Below are positions 34,718 through 41,420 of a stretch of DNA of 64,000 bases, piece by piece. The notes under the pieces were generated by a model, which saw only the letters and a list, made by a program, of their open reading frames with translations, had not been told where the DNA came from and ran no database searches. The stretch lies in contig WYBX01000022.1 of assembly GCA_011525695.1 (NCBI GenBank), forward strand, positions 47,732-111,731, read 5' to 3'. Each line of letters starts with the position of its first letter. Positions within the stretch are counted from its first letter, which is position 1. Position numbers and translations under genes: made by a program. Source of the stretch: Verrucomicrobiia bacterium (GTDB lineage Bacteria; Verrucomicrobiota; Verrucomicrobiia; Opitutales; Opitutaceae).

Positions 34718-35424
34718 GCGCCAACGCAGAGTACGCAGTGATTTCGACCTGGCCGGGAATCGTCGGCAAGCCGGAGCTATTTCCGCCGGCCGCGCACACG
34801 CACCCGCTGACTGACCTGCTTCGCGGCACGGCGATGCCGCATGACGTCATCATGTGGGACGAGGCCCTGCAGCGCTTTGCGCCGCGGCGGCTCGCTCGAG
34901 GCCCGCAGGGCGACGTCGGCTACATGGGCTTTCGCGGCGCTCCGGGCAGCCAAGGTCCGCAGGGGCCAAACGGTCCGCAAGGGTCTCAGGGTGGGCCCGG
35001 AACCGGCGGGGCGACTGGCGCGCAGGGCAATCCCGGAGCCACAGGCGGCGATGGAGCGCAAGGCCCGGCCGGCAACCAGGGTCAGCAGGGCAGCGCAGGC
35101 CCGCAGGGACCGCAAGGCGGGACGGGCGCGACTGGTGCTGCCGGACCGGCAGGATATGCCGGCAATGCCGGCGGGACGGGCGCGCAGGGGGCTGCAGGAC
35201 CGCAGGGAATGACCGGCGAGACAGGCGCGACAGGACCGCAAGGTGATGAAGGGCCGCAGGGAGCAGAGGGCGAGGCTGGCGACGGCACGGCTTATTACGA
35301 GGGCTACGACGATGGATGCGATTACTATTACGGAACCGGATACACCATCGGCTACGGGGCCGGGGTAGCGGCGGCCGAAGAGGACGAGGCATCAATTTGC
35401 TGGCTTGCCTGCGAAGCCGGATGA
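34714..35424 (+). CDS. Collagen-like protein 2, paralogue
   Basis: 236 aa, coupled to gene 1. Same plan: [20 protein letters not shown], then [20 protein letters not shown], 43 Gly-X-Y triplets, and a Tyr/Gly-rich tail ([20 protein letters not shown]) with Cys near the end. The N-terminal 65 residues align with those of genes 1 and 3 (G-K/x-P-E/D-L-F/Y-P-P-x2-H-T), while triplet regions differ, suggesting tandem duplication followed by drift. Confidence 0.85.
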   Translation: MSANAEYAVISTWPGIVGKPELFPPAAHTHPLTDLLRGTAMPHDVIMWDEALQRFAPRRLARGPQGDVGYMGFRGAPGSQGPQGPNGPQGSQGGPGTGGATGAQGNPGATGGDGAQGPAGNQGQQGSAGPQGPQGGTGATGAAGPAGYAGNAGGTGAQGAAGPQGMTGETGATGPQGDEGPQGAEGEAGDGTAYYEGYDDGCDYYYGTGYTIGYGAGVAAAEEDEASICWLACEAG

Positions 35425-35752
35425 ATCCCATCGCAGGGTTTTCCGCAGCGACCCGCTGGCCCGAGGTCCAGAACCGTCCGGATCTTTACCCGCCAGCCGC
35501 GCACACCGTCGCCTACCGGCATCTCATTCCCGATTTCCTTGTCCTCGACGGGGCGTTCATCACATGGGACGAAGTTCGCCAGCGCTTCACCGCACGGCGC
35601 GTTTTTTGGGGGGGTCGCAAGGCGCACAGGGCGACGACGGGCCGCAAGGACCGCAGGGTGACGACGGCGACGACGGCGCACAAGGCGCACGGGAGCACAG
35701 GGCGCACAAGGGCCGCACGCAGGGGCCGCAGGGGCCGGATTTCGAACCGTAG
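35421..35752 (+). pseudogene. Collagen-like gene 3, frameshifted at a T6G7 run
   Basis: ATG 35421 overlaps the stop of gene 2. Residues 1-65 (RWPEVQNRPDLYPPAAHTVA, then ITWDEVRQRFTARRVFWGG) match the common N-terminal domain. At T6G7 (35602-35614) the collagen repeat continues only in the -1 frame (GSQGAQGDDGPQGPQGDDGD), stopping at 35752. Without a shift the frame runs to 35894 with no collagen. The run in frame reads G GGG GGT, a possible -1 slippery heptamer, so programmed or transcriptional slippage is an alternative to mutation or a sequencing error. A second shift near 35690 would extend the triplets a little, which favours decay. Confidence 0.55.
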
Positions 35753-35881
35753 TTCTTTGCCACGTCACGTTTCGGAGGTTATCGATGACGCGATGCAATC
35801 CGACCCGACCCCCCCGAGCCTGATCGCCATCATCCACGGAAGCGGCGGGGTTGGCAACCGGCGGATGGCTTCGAAAGGGTG

Positions 35882-36592
35882 TCACTCGAGATGAAGCACC
35901 TGGTCAGAAGTTCCGGACCAAAGTCGATTGAAGTCTGAGAACAGGATCTTGCCGCTGTTCGGGATGGTAACCCAAATGAACCAAAGGTGGCCGGTCTGCG
36001 CTGTGATGTGGACCGCGTATCGGCCGGGGCTGGGCACCGTGCCATTGAATTCGCCCGCCGCATCCGTCCGGATCGCCGCATTGCCGAGCGCCATGACCTG
36101 CCGCTCGATTTCGGTTTTGTAGTCGCTCTTGGCCTTCCGTGCATCCTGCTCGATCTCGATTAGCCGCTCCTCGTGTTTCCCTGCGGCTAGAAGCAACGCA
36201 TCAGCGTTCGTGATGTTCCCAAGCTGCGCCACTTTATCGACGTATTCGCGGCCAAACTCGCGCCGCTCGCGCATCCCCTCAAGCTCCTGGTGCAACCGTT
36301 CTCGCAACTGTGGAATCTCGTTCGTCTCTTGTCTGAAACGACTGCGCTCAGCCGCAAGAAGCGTTGGAATATTCACCGACGCGGCGCGGCGCAGATCAGC
36401 CGTGCTGTTGAAAATCTGCGCTGCAAAGTCGGTGGCCGTTCTCTCGTCAAGAATGCTCACCGCTGCCCCGCCAGCACGCACTGTCTCGCCAAGGGAATTC
36501 AGGACGAACACTTGACCTGAAAACTCGGCCGGTTTGTCGGCGCAACCGGACAAAAGCGTCACCACAGCGAGCACAGACACGATGCGCATCAT
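35882..36592 (-). CDS. Putative lipoprotein of the integrative element
   Basis: 236 aa from ATG 36592 (or 36589). MMRIVSVLAVVTLLSGCADK is a lipoprotein signal peptide with lipobox LSGC. Residues 24-60 form a small domain (FSGQVFVLNSLGETVRAGGA), about 85-165 a long charged coiled coil (RSRFRQETNEIPQLRERLHQ onwards), and the C-terminus a carboxypeptidase-regulatory-like beta region (RTDAAGEFNGTVPSPGRYAV). No known function. It is convergent with the collagen operon, a cargo-like position near the right end. Confidence 0.75.
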   Translation of the reverse strand: MMRIVSVLAVVTLLSGCADKPAEFSGQVFVLNSLGETVRAGGAAVSILDERTATDFAAQIFNSTADLRRAASVNIPTLLAAERSRFRQETNEIPQLRERLHQELEGMRERREFGREYVDKVAQLGNITNADALLLAAGKHEERLIEIEQDARKAKSDYKTEIERQVMALGNAAIRTDAAGEFNGTVPSPGRYAVHITAQTGHLWFIWVTIPNSGKILFSDFNRLWSGTSDQVLHLE

Positions 36593-36796
36593 AGGACTCA
36601 AATACGCTTGGGCGTGACCCGAAGGAAGTACGATTCTCGAAGCAACCCGCACCGAGGCGCGGCGCGTTCGCCATTGCTCTCCTTCCCAGCCCAACCGTAA
36701 CATTTTCCCGCCTGTCCGCTTGCAGAGACGGCTGGAGGTTTGCCTCCTTGCCCTGCAACCGAGTCAGACGGTGGCACGCCATCGGGGGGCGGCGGG

Positions 36797-37288
36797 TTAA
36801 CGCCCGCTGCCCCTGTTGCCGTCCGCGGAGGTACTTCGCGATCCTCCGGGCGACCTGCTGATCGCGCGAGACCTCGGATTCGCCGGCAGTTCGTCCATCA
36901 GCTTTTCAACCTCGGCCTTCACCTTGAGATCCGTGAAATCGTCGCGAAATTTCCAAAGACCCATCCAGACAACCTTGCCGGTCGTTTCGTCACTGCTCTT
37001 TGTTTCACTGCGAATGCGATCGAGGACAAGCAACGCCTCGCGGGTCTTGCCGATTTTCTCGTAGGCGAGGACGACGGCCGGCAGCTTGTGGACCAGCATT
37101 CCCGCGCTCTTGTATTTGTCATCCATCCCCCAATCGATCTTCTCATAGAAGCTTACGGCGGCAGCGTAGTCCTTCGCCCTTATGCGGTCGTTGAAACTGC
37201 GCAGGTTTTCCAAGTTGGCTTCTCGGGATGCAGCCCCGAGACCGACGATGAGTGACAGGGCGAGGATCGCGACGGGCAGAGTTTTCAT
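36797..37288 (-). CDS. Small exported unknown protein
   Basis: 163 aa from ATG 37288. MKTLPVAILALSLIVGLGAA is a Sec signal peptide with likely cleavage after GLGAA. The mature part has a helical pair resembling a tetratricopeptide-like unit (AKDYAAAVSFYEKIDWGMDD and LAYEKIGKTREALLVLDRIR). The C-terminus is basic. It is the last gene before attR. A 204-bp gap separates it from the lipoprotein gene, on the same strand. Confidence 0.65.
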   Translation of the reverse strand: MKTLPVAILALSLIVGLGAASREANLENLRSFNDRIRAKDYAAAVSFYEKIDWGMDDKYKSAGMLVHKLPAVVLAYEKIGKTREALLVLDRIRSETKSSDETTGKVVWMGLWKFRDDFTDLKVKAEVEKLMDELPANPRSRAISRSPGGSRSTSADGNRGSGR

Positions 37289-37664
37289 GGCGAACGGCTT
37301 TGTCGCCGGAATTGTAGGACCGTTTTCGGGCGAAGGTCGAGACAAGGGACGTGGCATGCTATTCAGGGAGGCGCCCGTTTCGCGTTCGCGGTGAACCCGG
37401 ATTTTTTTGGGCCAAATGTGTGGAAAGGGGGGATGTATTTCGAGGGTGGCCTGCGGGCGGGGGGGTGGGGGTATCCGGGGGGGGGGCGGTCGGGCGGTCA
37501 CTCCTGCCAGTCTCCTGCCAAACTTGGGGCCGTTCTGTGCAGGCAGGCGCATCGCCGCGCAGTGCCTCCGAAGTTTGGGGACAGTCACGCTAGGCGCGCT
37601 GCGTCCGCAAGAAGCGTTAGATACGTGCCTTCGGGGTTACTTCACCAGATTGCGAGGTGTCGCT
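37289..37664. other. Gene-free right end of the element
   Basis: About 375 bp with no supported gene. It has a T7 run at 37403-37409, then a strongly G-rich stretch (37418-37497, with runs of 6, 7, 5 and 10 G on the plus strand) able to form a G-quadruplex, then the paired TCCTGCCA repeats (37502-37521), then attR. Confidence 0.6.
37502..37521. promoter_or_regulatory. Candidate arm-type repeats, right end
   Basis: TCCTGCCAG (37502-37510) and TCCTGCCAA (37513-37521) repeat with an 11-bp period, as TCCTGTCAGA does at the left end (27085, 27096). A consensus TCCTGYCAR at both ends, one helical turn apart, suits integrase arm sites. Confidence 0.45.
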
Positions 37665-37687
37665 TTCGATTCCCTCCGCCCGCACCA
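37665..37687 (+). repeat. attR: second copy of the 23-bp tRNA-Gly 3' end
   Basis: Identical to 27016-27038 (TTCGATTCCCTCCGCC to CCA). Upstream sequence does not continue as tRNA, so this is the far junction of the inserted element rather than a second tRNA gene. Confidence 0.9.
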
Positions 37688-37795
37688 AAGTCGAGATTCC
37701 GCCGGAGGGCCGCGTCGGGCGTAGACCCCATGGACTTTTTCCCGGGGCCGATTAGTTTTGTGCCTGCACTGCCGCGATCCAGAGAGATACCCCCC

Positions 37796-38293
37796 GTGAA
37801 TCCGCCCTCGCCAGCCCCCGTTGTGTTTTGCGTCGATGACGATGCGGATGATCGCAGACTTTTTGCCGAACTGCTCGCCCGGACGGGGCTGAGGTGTCGC
37901 TGTGAGCGCTTTGCCACCGGCGGAGATCTGCTGGAGGCATTGCTTGGTGTCCTGAAAGGCGCACCGCCGCCGCTGGTCTGTTTCGTTGACGTGCGGATGA
38001 GCGGAATGGGCGGTTTCGATGTGCTGCGCTGGATTCGTTGCCAGGCGGCCCTGGACAGCCTGCCGGTCGTGATGCTTTCCGGATCGGACGATCCGGAAAA
38101 GCTTTCGGAGGCCCATTGCTCGGGGGCGCAGTGTTACGTCGCGAAGTTCCCGGCCGTGGAACACCTGCGGGAGATCATTTGCGAGGCGCAGCGATTTTCC
38201 GCGGCCCGCTCGACGGATCTGCACTTCCAGCTTCCGTGCAACCTGCTGCTGATGTCGGTGGCGGACGCGAGAGAACCCCGGCCGACGGTTTAG
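37796..38293 (+). CDS. Stand-alone response-regulator receiver domain
   Basis: 165 aa from GTG 37796, which has AGAGAG upstream; an ATG at 37730 would add 22 residues. FCVDDDADDRRLFAEL has the acidic pocket (14-16), Asp65 in CFVDVRMSG is the phosphoacceptor, Ser95 and Lys117 (CYVAKF) complete the set. No output domain: the tail after 135 is a short helix and a loop. It probably acts by protein contact, CheY-like. The element's attR lies 108 bp upstream, so the integration has replaced any promoter further upstream. No kinase gene is near. Confidence 0.85.
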   Translation: MNPPSPAPVVFCVDDDADDRRLFAELLARTGLRCRCERFATGGDLLEALLGVLKGAPPPLVCFVDVRMSGMGGFDVLRWIRCQAALDSLPVVMLSGSDDPEKLSEAHCSGAQCYVAKFPAVEHLREIICEAQRFSAARSTDLHFQLPCNLLLMSVADAREPRPTV

Positions 38294-38298
38294 GGAAC

Positions 38299-38321
38299 CA
38301 TGTAGGGTCGCGCCCTACATG
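38299..38321. repeat. Inverted repeat after the response regulator
   Basis: CATGTAGGG and CCCTACATG form a perfect 9-bp stem with loop TCGCG. No T-tract follows (ATCTTTCC), so it may be a dispersed repeat rather than a terminator. Confidence 0.6.
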
Positions 38322-38447
38322 ATCTTTCCGGCCGCGTCCTACGGAAACGCGCAGTGGAATCTGATATTCTGCCGTTTGCACAGGAACACGTTCCTGGGCG
38401 GATGCGCCAGATTGACGCAGCCGCCTGTTTAAATCCCAACCCCACCC

Positions 38448-38687
38448 ATGAAAAAATTCCCACTTGTAGTGCTGTTGTTTGCGTTTGCGTTGGTTGCCAG
38501 CGGCGGAATGATGTTGGCGGCGGAAAAAAAGACGGCCCCCTCCAAGGAGGCAAAATGTTGCGCAACGGCGGCGGCAAACGGCAACGACTGCGTGCACTCG
38601 TGCTGCCTCGAGGCGGCCAAGGCCGGCAAGAATTGCAAGAAGTGCGGCGGTTCCGGCCCGCGGGATACCAGTGCGGCCAAGTCGTAA
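38448..38687 (+). CDS. Small Cys-rich exported protein A
   Basis: 79 aa. MKKFPLVVLLFAFALVASGG is a signal peptide with likely cleavage after MMLAA. The mature 50-odd residues carry seven cysteines in the pattern CC-x9-C-x-H-x-CC-x9-C-x2-C (CCATAAANGNDCVHSCCLEA, then AGKNCKKCGG). Metal binding or a disulfide knot is plausible; I know no named family. A paralogue follows at 38804. Confidence 0.75.
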   Translation: MKKFPLVVLLFAFALVASGGMMLAAEKKTAPSKEAKCCATAAANGNDCVHSCCLEAAKAGKNCKKCGGSGPRDTSAAKS

Positions 38688-38803
38688 CGAGGTGGGCCGG
38701 GGGTGGCACGGCGCTTGACGCCGAAGCAACCGGGTAAGAGATTTTGGGGCAGACGGTCACCGCGCCACCCCGCGCATCAACCCAGGCGACCGTTGACCCA
38801 CCC

Positions 38804-39037
38804 ATGAAAAGAGTCTCCCTGATGATGATTGTGCCGGCGTTGCTGTTTGGCGCCAGCTTCGGGTTTGCGGCGGAAAAGCAGGCTCCTGCTCCCGCTGCAA
38901 GAGTGGCGAAATGCTGCGCCACTGCAGCCCAAAACGAAAAGGCCTGCACCCACGGGTGCTGCGTCGAGGCGGCCAAAGCCGGCAAGAATTGTGAGAAGTG
39001 CGGTGGAGCCGGCATGCGGGAAGCGAAGAAGTCGTAG
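38804..39037 (+). CDS. Small Cys-rich exported protein B, paralogue of A
   Basis: 77 aa from ATG 38804. Signal peptide MKRVSLMMIVPALLFGASFG, cleavage probably after FAA. It keeps the exact CC-x9-C-x-H-x-CC-x9-C-x2-C spacing of protein A (CCATAAQNEKACTHGCCVEA, then AGKNCEKCGGAG), while the signal peptide and linker differ. Conservation restricted to the Cys/His frame suggests purifying selection on a metal or redox site. Each gene has its own 5' region with a common CAACCC..CACCCATGAAAA context. Confidence 0.75.
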   Translation: MKRVSLMMIVPALLFGASFGFAAEKQAPAPAARVAKCCATAAQNEKACTHGCCVEAAKAGKNCEKCGGAGMREAKKS

Positions 39038-39127
39038 GCTGGCGGCACCGGCGTCTGCCGGTTGCAATGGCAGCGGGCCGGACCGGGCGGGCGTTGACCC
39101 TCCTGGTGGGTGGGGTATGCTCGAGCG

Positions 39128-39826
39128 ATGCCCCCGCCGTCTTCCTCCTGCGCCCGCGTGTCGGTGGCAGTATGGCTCGGGCTCGGGCTGGCGGCAGCGC
39201 TGCTGGGGTGGGCACTGATCGGCGGCGCCTCGTTGCGGGAACTGTCGGACCGCGGGATTGGTGTTTTGCGCGCGGCCGGGCCGGTGGCGTTTTTCGCGGC
39301 GATGGCCGTGATTCCGGCGCCACTGCTCTGGTTCACGATTCCCGCCGGGGAGGCGTTTGCCGGGGAGCTGACGCTGGGGGGCGTGATCGTCGCCGCATCA
39401 CTGGCGGCGGGAATCCAGATTGCCGTCATGTACTGGATTGCCCGCTACGGCTTGCGGCCGCGGATTGAGGCGTGGATCCGCCGCCGCGGTCATTCGATTC
39501 CGCGCGTCACCCCGGAGAACGCCCTGCGAGTGACGCTGCTGGTGCGGTTCACGCCCGGCCCGCCGATGGTCGTGGGCTGTTTCGTGCTCGGCCTGGCGGA
39601 GGTGCCTTTCCGGCTCTACCTGCTGGTCTCGTGGCTGGTGGCGGTGCCCTGGGTGATTGCCGGCGTGGCGATCGGCCGTGGGCTTTGGCAGGGCGATTTC
39701 ACGCTCGCCGCCACGGGCATCGGGATTCTGGTGATTGTGGTGGTCGGGCTCGCTGGCTGGCGTTCCCGCCAGCGGCGGCGCGCGCTTGCCGCCAGGGTCG
39801 CCGGCCGCCATAACGCCGCTGAATGA
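39128..39826 (+). CDS. TVP38/VTT-domain (DedA-like) membrane protein
   Basis: 232 aa from ATG 39128. About six hydrophobic segments. PLLWFTIPAGEAFAGELTLG and VTLLVRFTPGPPMVVGCFVL correspond to the two half-helical re-entrant regions of the VTT fold, with the [FV]-R-F-x-P-G signature. Family members are thought to scramble or recycle lipids, including undecaprenyl phosphate. Its stop overlaps the start of a polyprenyl-phosphate sugar transferase, which fits a shared lipid carrier role. Confidence 0.75.
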   Translation: MPPPSSSCARVSVAVWLGLGLAAALLGWALIGGASLRELSDRGIGVLRAAGPVAFFAAMAVIPAPLLWFTIPAGEAFAGELTLGGVIVAASLAAGIQIAVMYWIARYGLRPRIEAWIRRRGHSIPRVTPENALRVTLLVRFTPGPPMVVGCFVLGLAEVPFRLYLLVSWLVAVPWVIAGVAIGRGLWQGDFTLAATGIGILVIVVVGLAGWRSRQRRRALAARVAGRHNAAE

Positions 39827-41244
39827 TCACCACCAGGGCGCGCGGACTCGCCAATCTCCATACCGGGGTGACCACGCTCGCGATCGGGGTCTTTTTCTGG
39901 CTCTACGCCGAGTTCATCCTGGCCTATGTGCCGGTGGTGCGGCTGACCCGGCAGGTCAACCTGCTGCCGTACTTCCTTTGCATGGTGGGGGGCATGGTCC
40001 TTTCGCGCCGCGATCTGGCGCAGCTGGCGGCGCGATTCCACGTCCTCGATCTGGGGGACGCGGCGAGGGTGGCGGCCCGGCAGGTCGGGCTGATGGCGCT
40101 GCTCACCTTCACCATGATGTTTGCGACGCAGGATCGAAGCATCAGCCGGTTGTTCCTCGGTACCTTCCTGGTCTGGTCCTGGATCGGGCTGGCGGTGATG
40201 CATGCCTGGCTGCCGCGGGTGCTGGCGCGGATCGTATTCCAGCGCGGACACCACCTGCCGACGGTGTTCATCGGCCGCGTGCATTCTTTCGCCCAGCTGA
40301 ATGACTGGATCGCGGACAAGGAGCCGCTCGGCATCCATCCCGTCGGGCTGCTTTCGGACGACCCGGCGGCCGGAGCCTCGGGTTCGCCGTTCGTGCCGAT
40401 GCTGGGCCGGATTGTGGACCTGCCGCGCGTGCTGGCCGAGCGGCCAATCGGCCAGGTGATCCTGCTGGAGTTGCCGGCCAGCGACGCGGAGGCGCGCACG
40501 ATCATCGACACCTGCCAGGAAAACGGCTGCCGGCTGCTGATCCACAATAACCTTGGCGAACGGTACACGCACCCGCTGGTGCCGGTAATCGAGGAGGGGA
40601 GGCATTTTTACACGCTGCAGGAGGAGCCGCTGGAGGATCCGCTCAACCGGATCGTGAAGCGGCTGATGGATGTCGCGATTGCGCTGCCGGTGGTGATCTT
40701 CCTGCTGCCGTCGCTTTGCGCATGGGTCTGGGTGATGCAGCGGATCCAGGCGCCGGGGCCGCTCTTCCATGTGCGGGATCGGCTCGGCCAGGCCGGGATG
40801 CCGTTCCGGATGATCAAGTTCCGCTCGATGCGCGGCGAACCCGAGGATCCCGAGGCCGAGTCACGGCAGGCGACGGCCGAGGACGAGCGCATCTTCCCCT
40901 TCGGCCGGTTCATGCGGCGGCGCAGCCTCGATGAATTCCCGCAGTTCTGGAACGTGCTGGTCGGCGAGATGAGCGTGGTGGGGCCGCGGCCCTACATGCC
41001 GCTGCTCGACGCCGAATTCCGGCGCCAGACCCGCGGCTACCGCACGCGGCACCTGGTGAAGCCGGGCATCACCGGGCTGGCGCAAAGCCTGGGGCACCGC
41101 GGCGAGATCCGGGAGCTGGAGATGCTGAGCCGGCGGGTGTATTGGGACGTGTATTACATCACCCATTGGTCGGTCTGGCTGGACCTGCAGATCGCGGTGC
41201 GCACCCTGGGGCAGGTGCTCCGGCCGCCGCAAACCGCCTATTGA
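39823..41244 (+). CDS. Polyprenyl-phosphate sugar-phosphate transferase (glycan-initiating)
   Basis: 473 aa. Four membrane spans within residues 1-130, then a CoA-binding-like Rossmann region (130-260, GRVHSFAQLNDWIADKEP), a fifth span near 285-310 and the bacterial sugar transferase domain: KRLMDVAIALPVVIF, IKFRSMRGEP, RRRSLDEFPQFWNVLVGEMS, VVGPRPYMP, and VKPGITGLAQ. This is the WbaP/WcaJ-like architecture that transfers a hexose-1-phosphate to undecaprenyl phosphate, starting glycan assembly. No other initiating enzyme is seen in the big locus at 1-24 kb, so it may prime that polysaccharide. Confidence 0.9.
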   Translation: MITTRARGLANLHTGVTTLAIGVFFWLYAEFILAYVPVVRLTRQVNLLPYFLCMVGGMVLSRRDLAQLAARFHVLDLGDAARVAARQVGLMALLTFTMMFATQDRSISRLFLGTFLVWSWIGLAVMHAWLPRVLARIVFQRGHHLPTVFIGRVHSFAQLNDWIADKEPLGIHPVGLLSDDPAAGASGSPFVPMLGRIVDLPRVLAERPIGQVILLELPASDAEARTIIDTCQENGCRLLIHNNLGERYTHPLVPVIEEGRHFYTLQEEPLEDPLNRIVKRLMDVAIALPVVIFLLPSLCAWVWVMQRIQAPGPLFHVRDRLGQAGMPFRMIKFRSMRGEPEDPEAESRQATAEDERIFPFGRFMRRRSLDEFPQFWNVLVGEMSVVGPRPYMPLLDAEFRRQTRGYRTRHLVKPGITGLAQSLGHRGEIRELEMLSRRVYWDVYYITHWSVWLDLQIAVRTLGQVLRPPQTAY

Positions 41245-41312
41245 TTGAGCCGCGCCATCACGCCGGCGGGGTTGCGCGGAGCGGCGGCGTGATAACGCGC
41301 GGCGGAGCCAGA

Positions 41313-41336
41313 TCGATGTTACGATCGTAACATCGA
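41313..41336. repeat. Perfect 24-bp palindrome between convergent genes
   Basis: TCGATGTTACGA and its complement. The outer TCGATGT and ACATCGA are shared with the 56411-56448 repeat. It lies in the gap between the sugar transferase and the M13 peptidase, which converge. Confidence 0.8.
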
Positions 41337-41420
41337 ATTGGCAGCGGGGCGCAGCCGGGCAGGTCAGGAGGAACGATGCGCCGTCGGCGCCGGGGCGAAG
41401 GCCCCGGCCAGGCGGGCGGC

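Larger units (their letters stand above)
27016..37687. mobile_element. Integrative element of about 10.65 kb in tRNA-Gly(CCC)
   Basis: Bounded by the 23-bp att repeats. The order is integrase, excisionase-like HTH, replication ATPase, iteron-like array, possible TerS-like protein, two unknown proteins, opposing HTH regulator, unknown 215-aa protein, three collagen-like genes, then two opposite-strand exported-protein genes. Head and tail structural genes, TerL, relaxase and type IV secretion genes are absent. A phage satellite or cryptic mini-element fits best; a decayed prophage is the alternative. The boundaries are strong; the class is inference. Confidence 0.88.

Noticed and set aside
33992..35752. 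Collagen-like Gly-X-Y DNA as a CRISPR array or simple tandem repeat
   Set aside because: The periodicity is 9 nt coding for Gly-X-Y with varying X and Y. There are no conserved direct repeats with unique spacers. No cas genes are in the window.
35793..35894. 33-codon frame MQSDPTPPSLIAIIHGSGGV on the plus strand
   Set aside because: Short, overlaps the end of the opposite-strand lipoprotein gene, and lies on a C7 run; the GGAGG nearby fits a different frame that stops after 12 codons. Not enough support.
37665..37687. Second tRNA-Gly gene at 37.7 kb
   Set aside because: Only the last 23 nt match; the 5' two thirds of a tRNA is missing. It is the attR copy.
27016..37687. Ordinary complete prophage
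   Set aside because: No portal, capsid, TerL, tape measure, lysis or tail assembly genes in 10.65 kb.
27016..37687. Integrative conjugative element
   Set aside because: No relaxase, coupling protein or type IV secretion genes.
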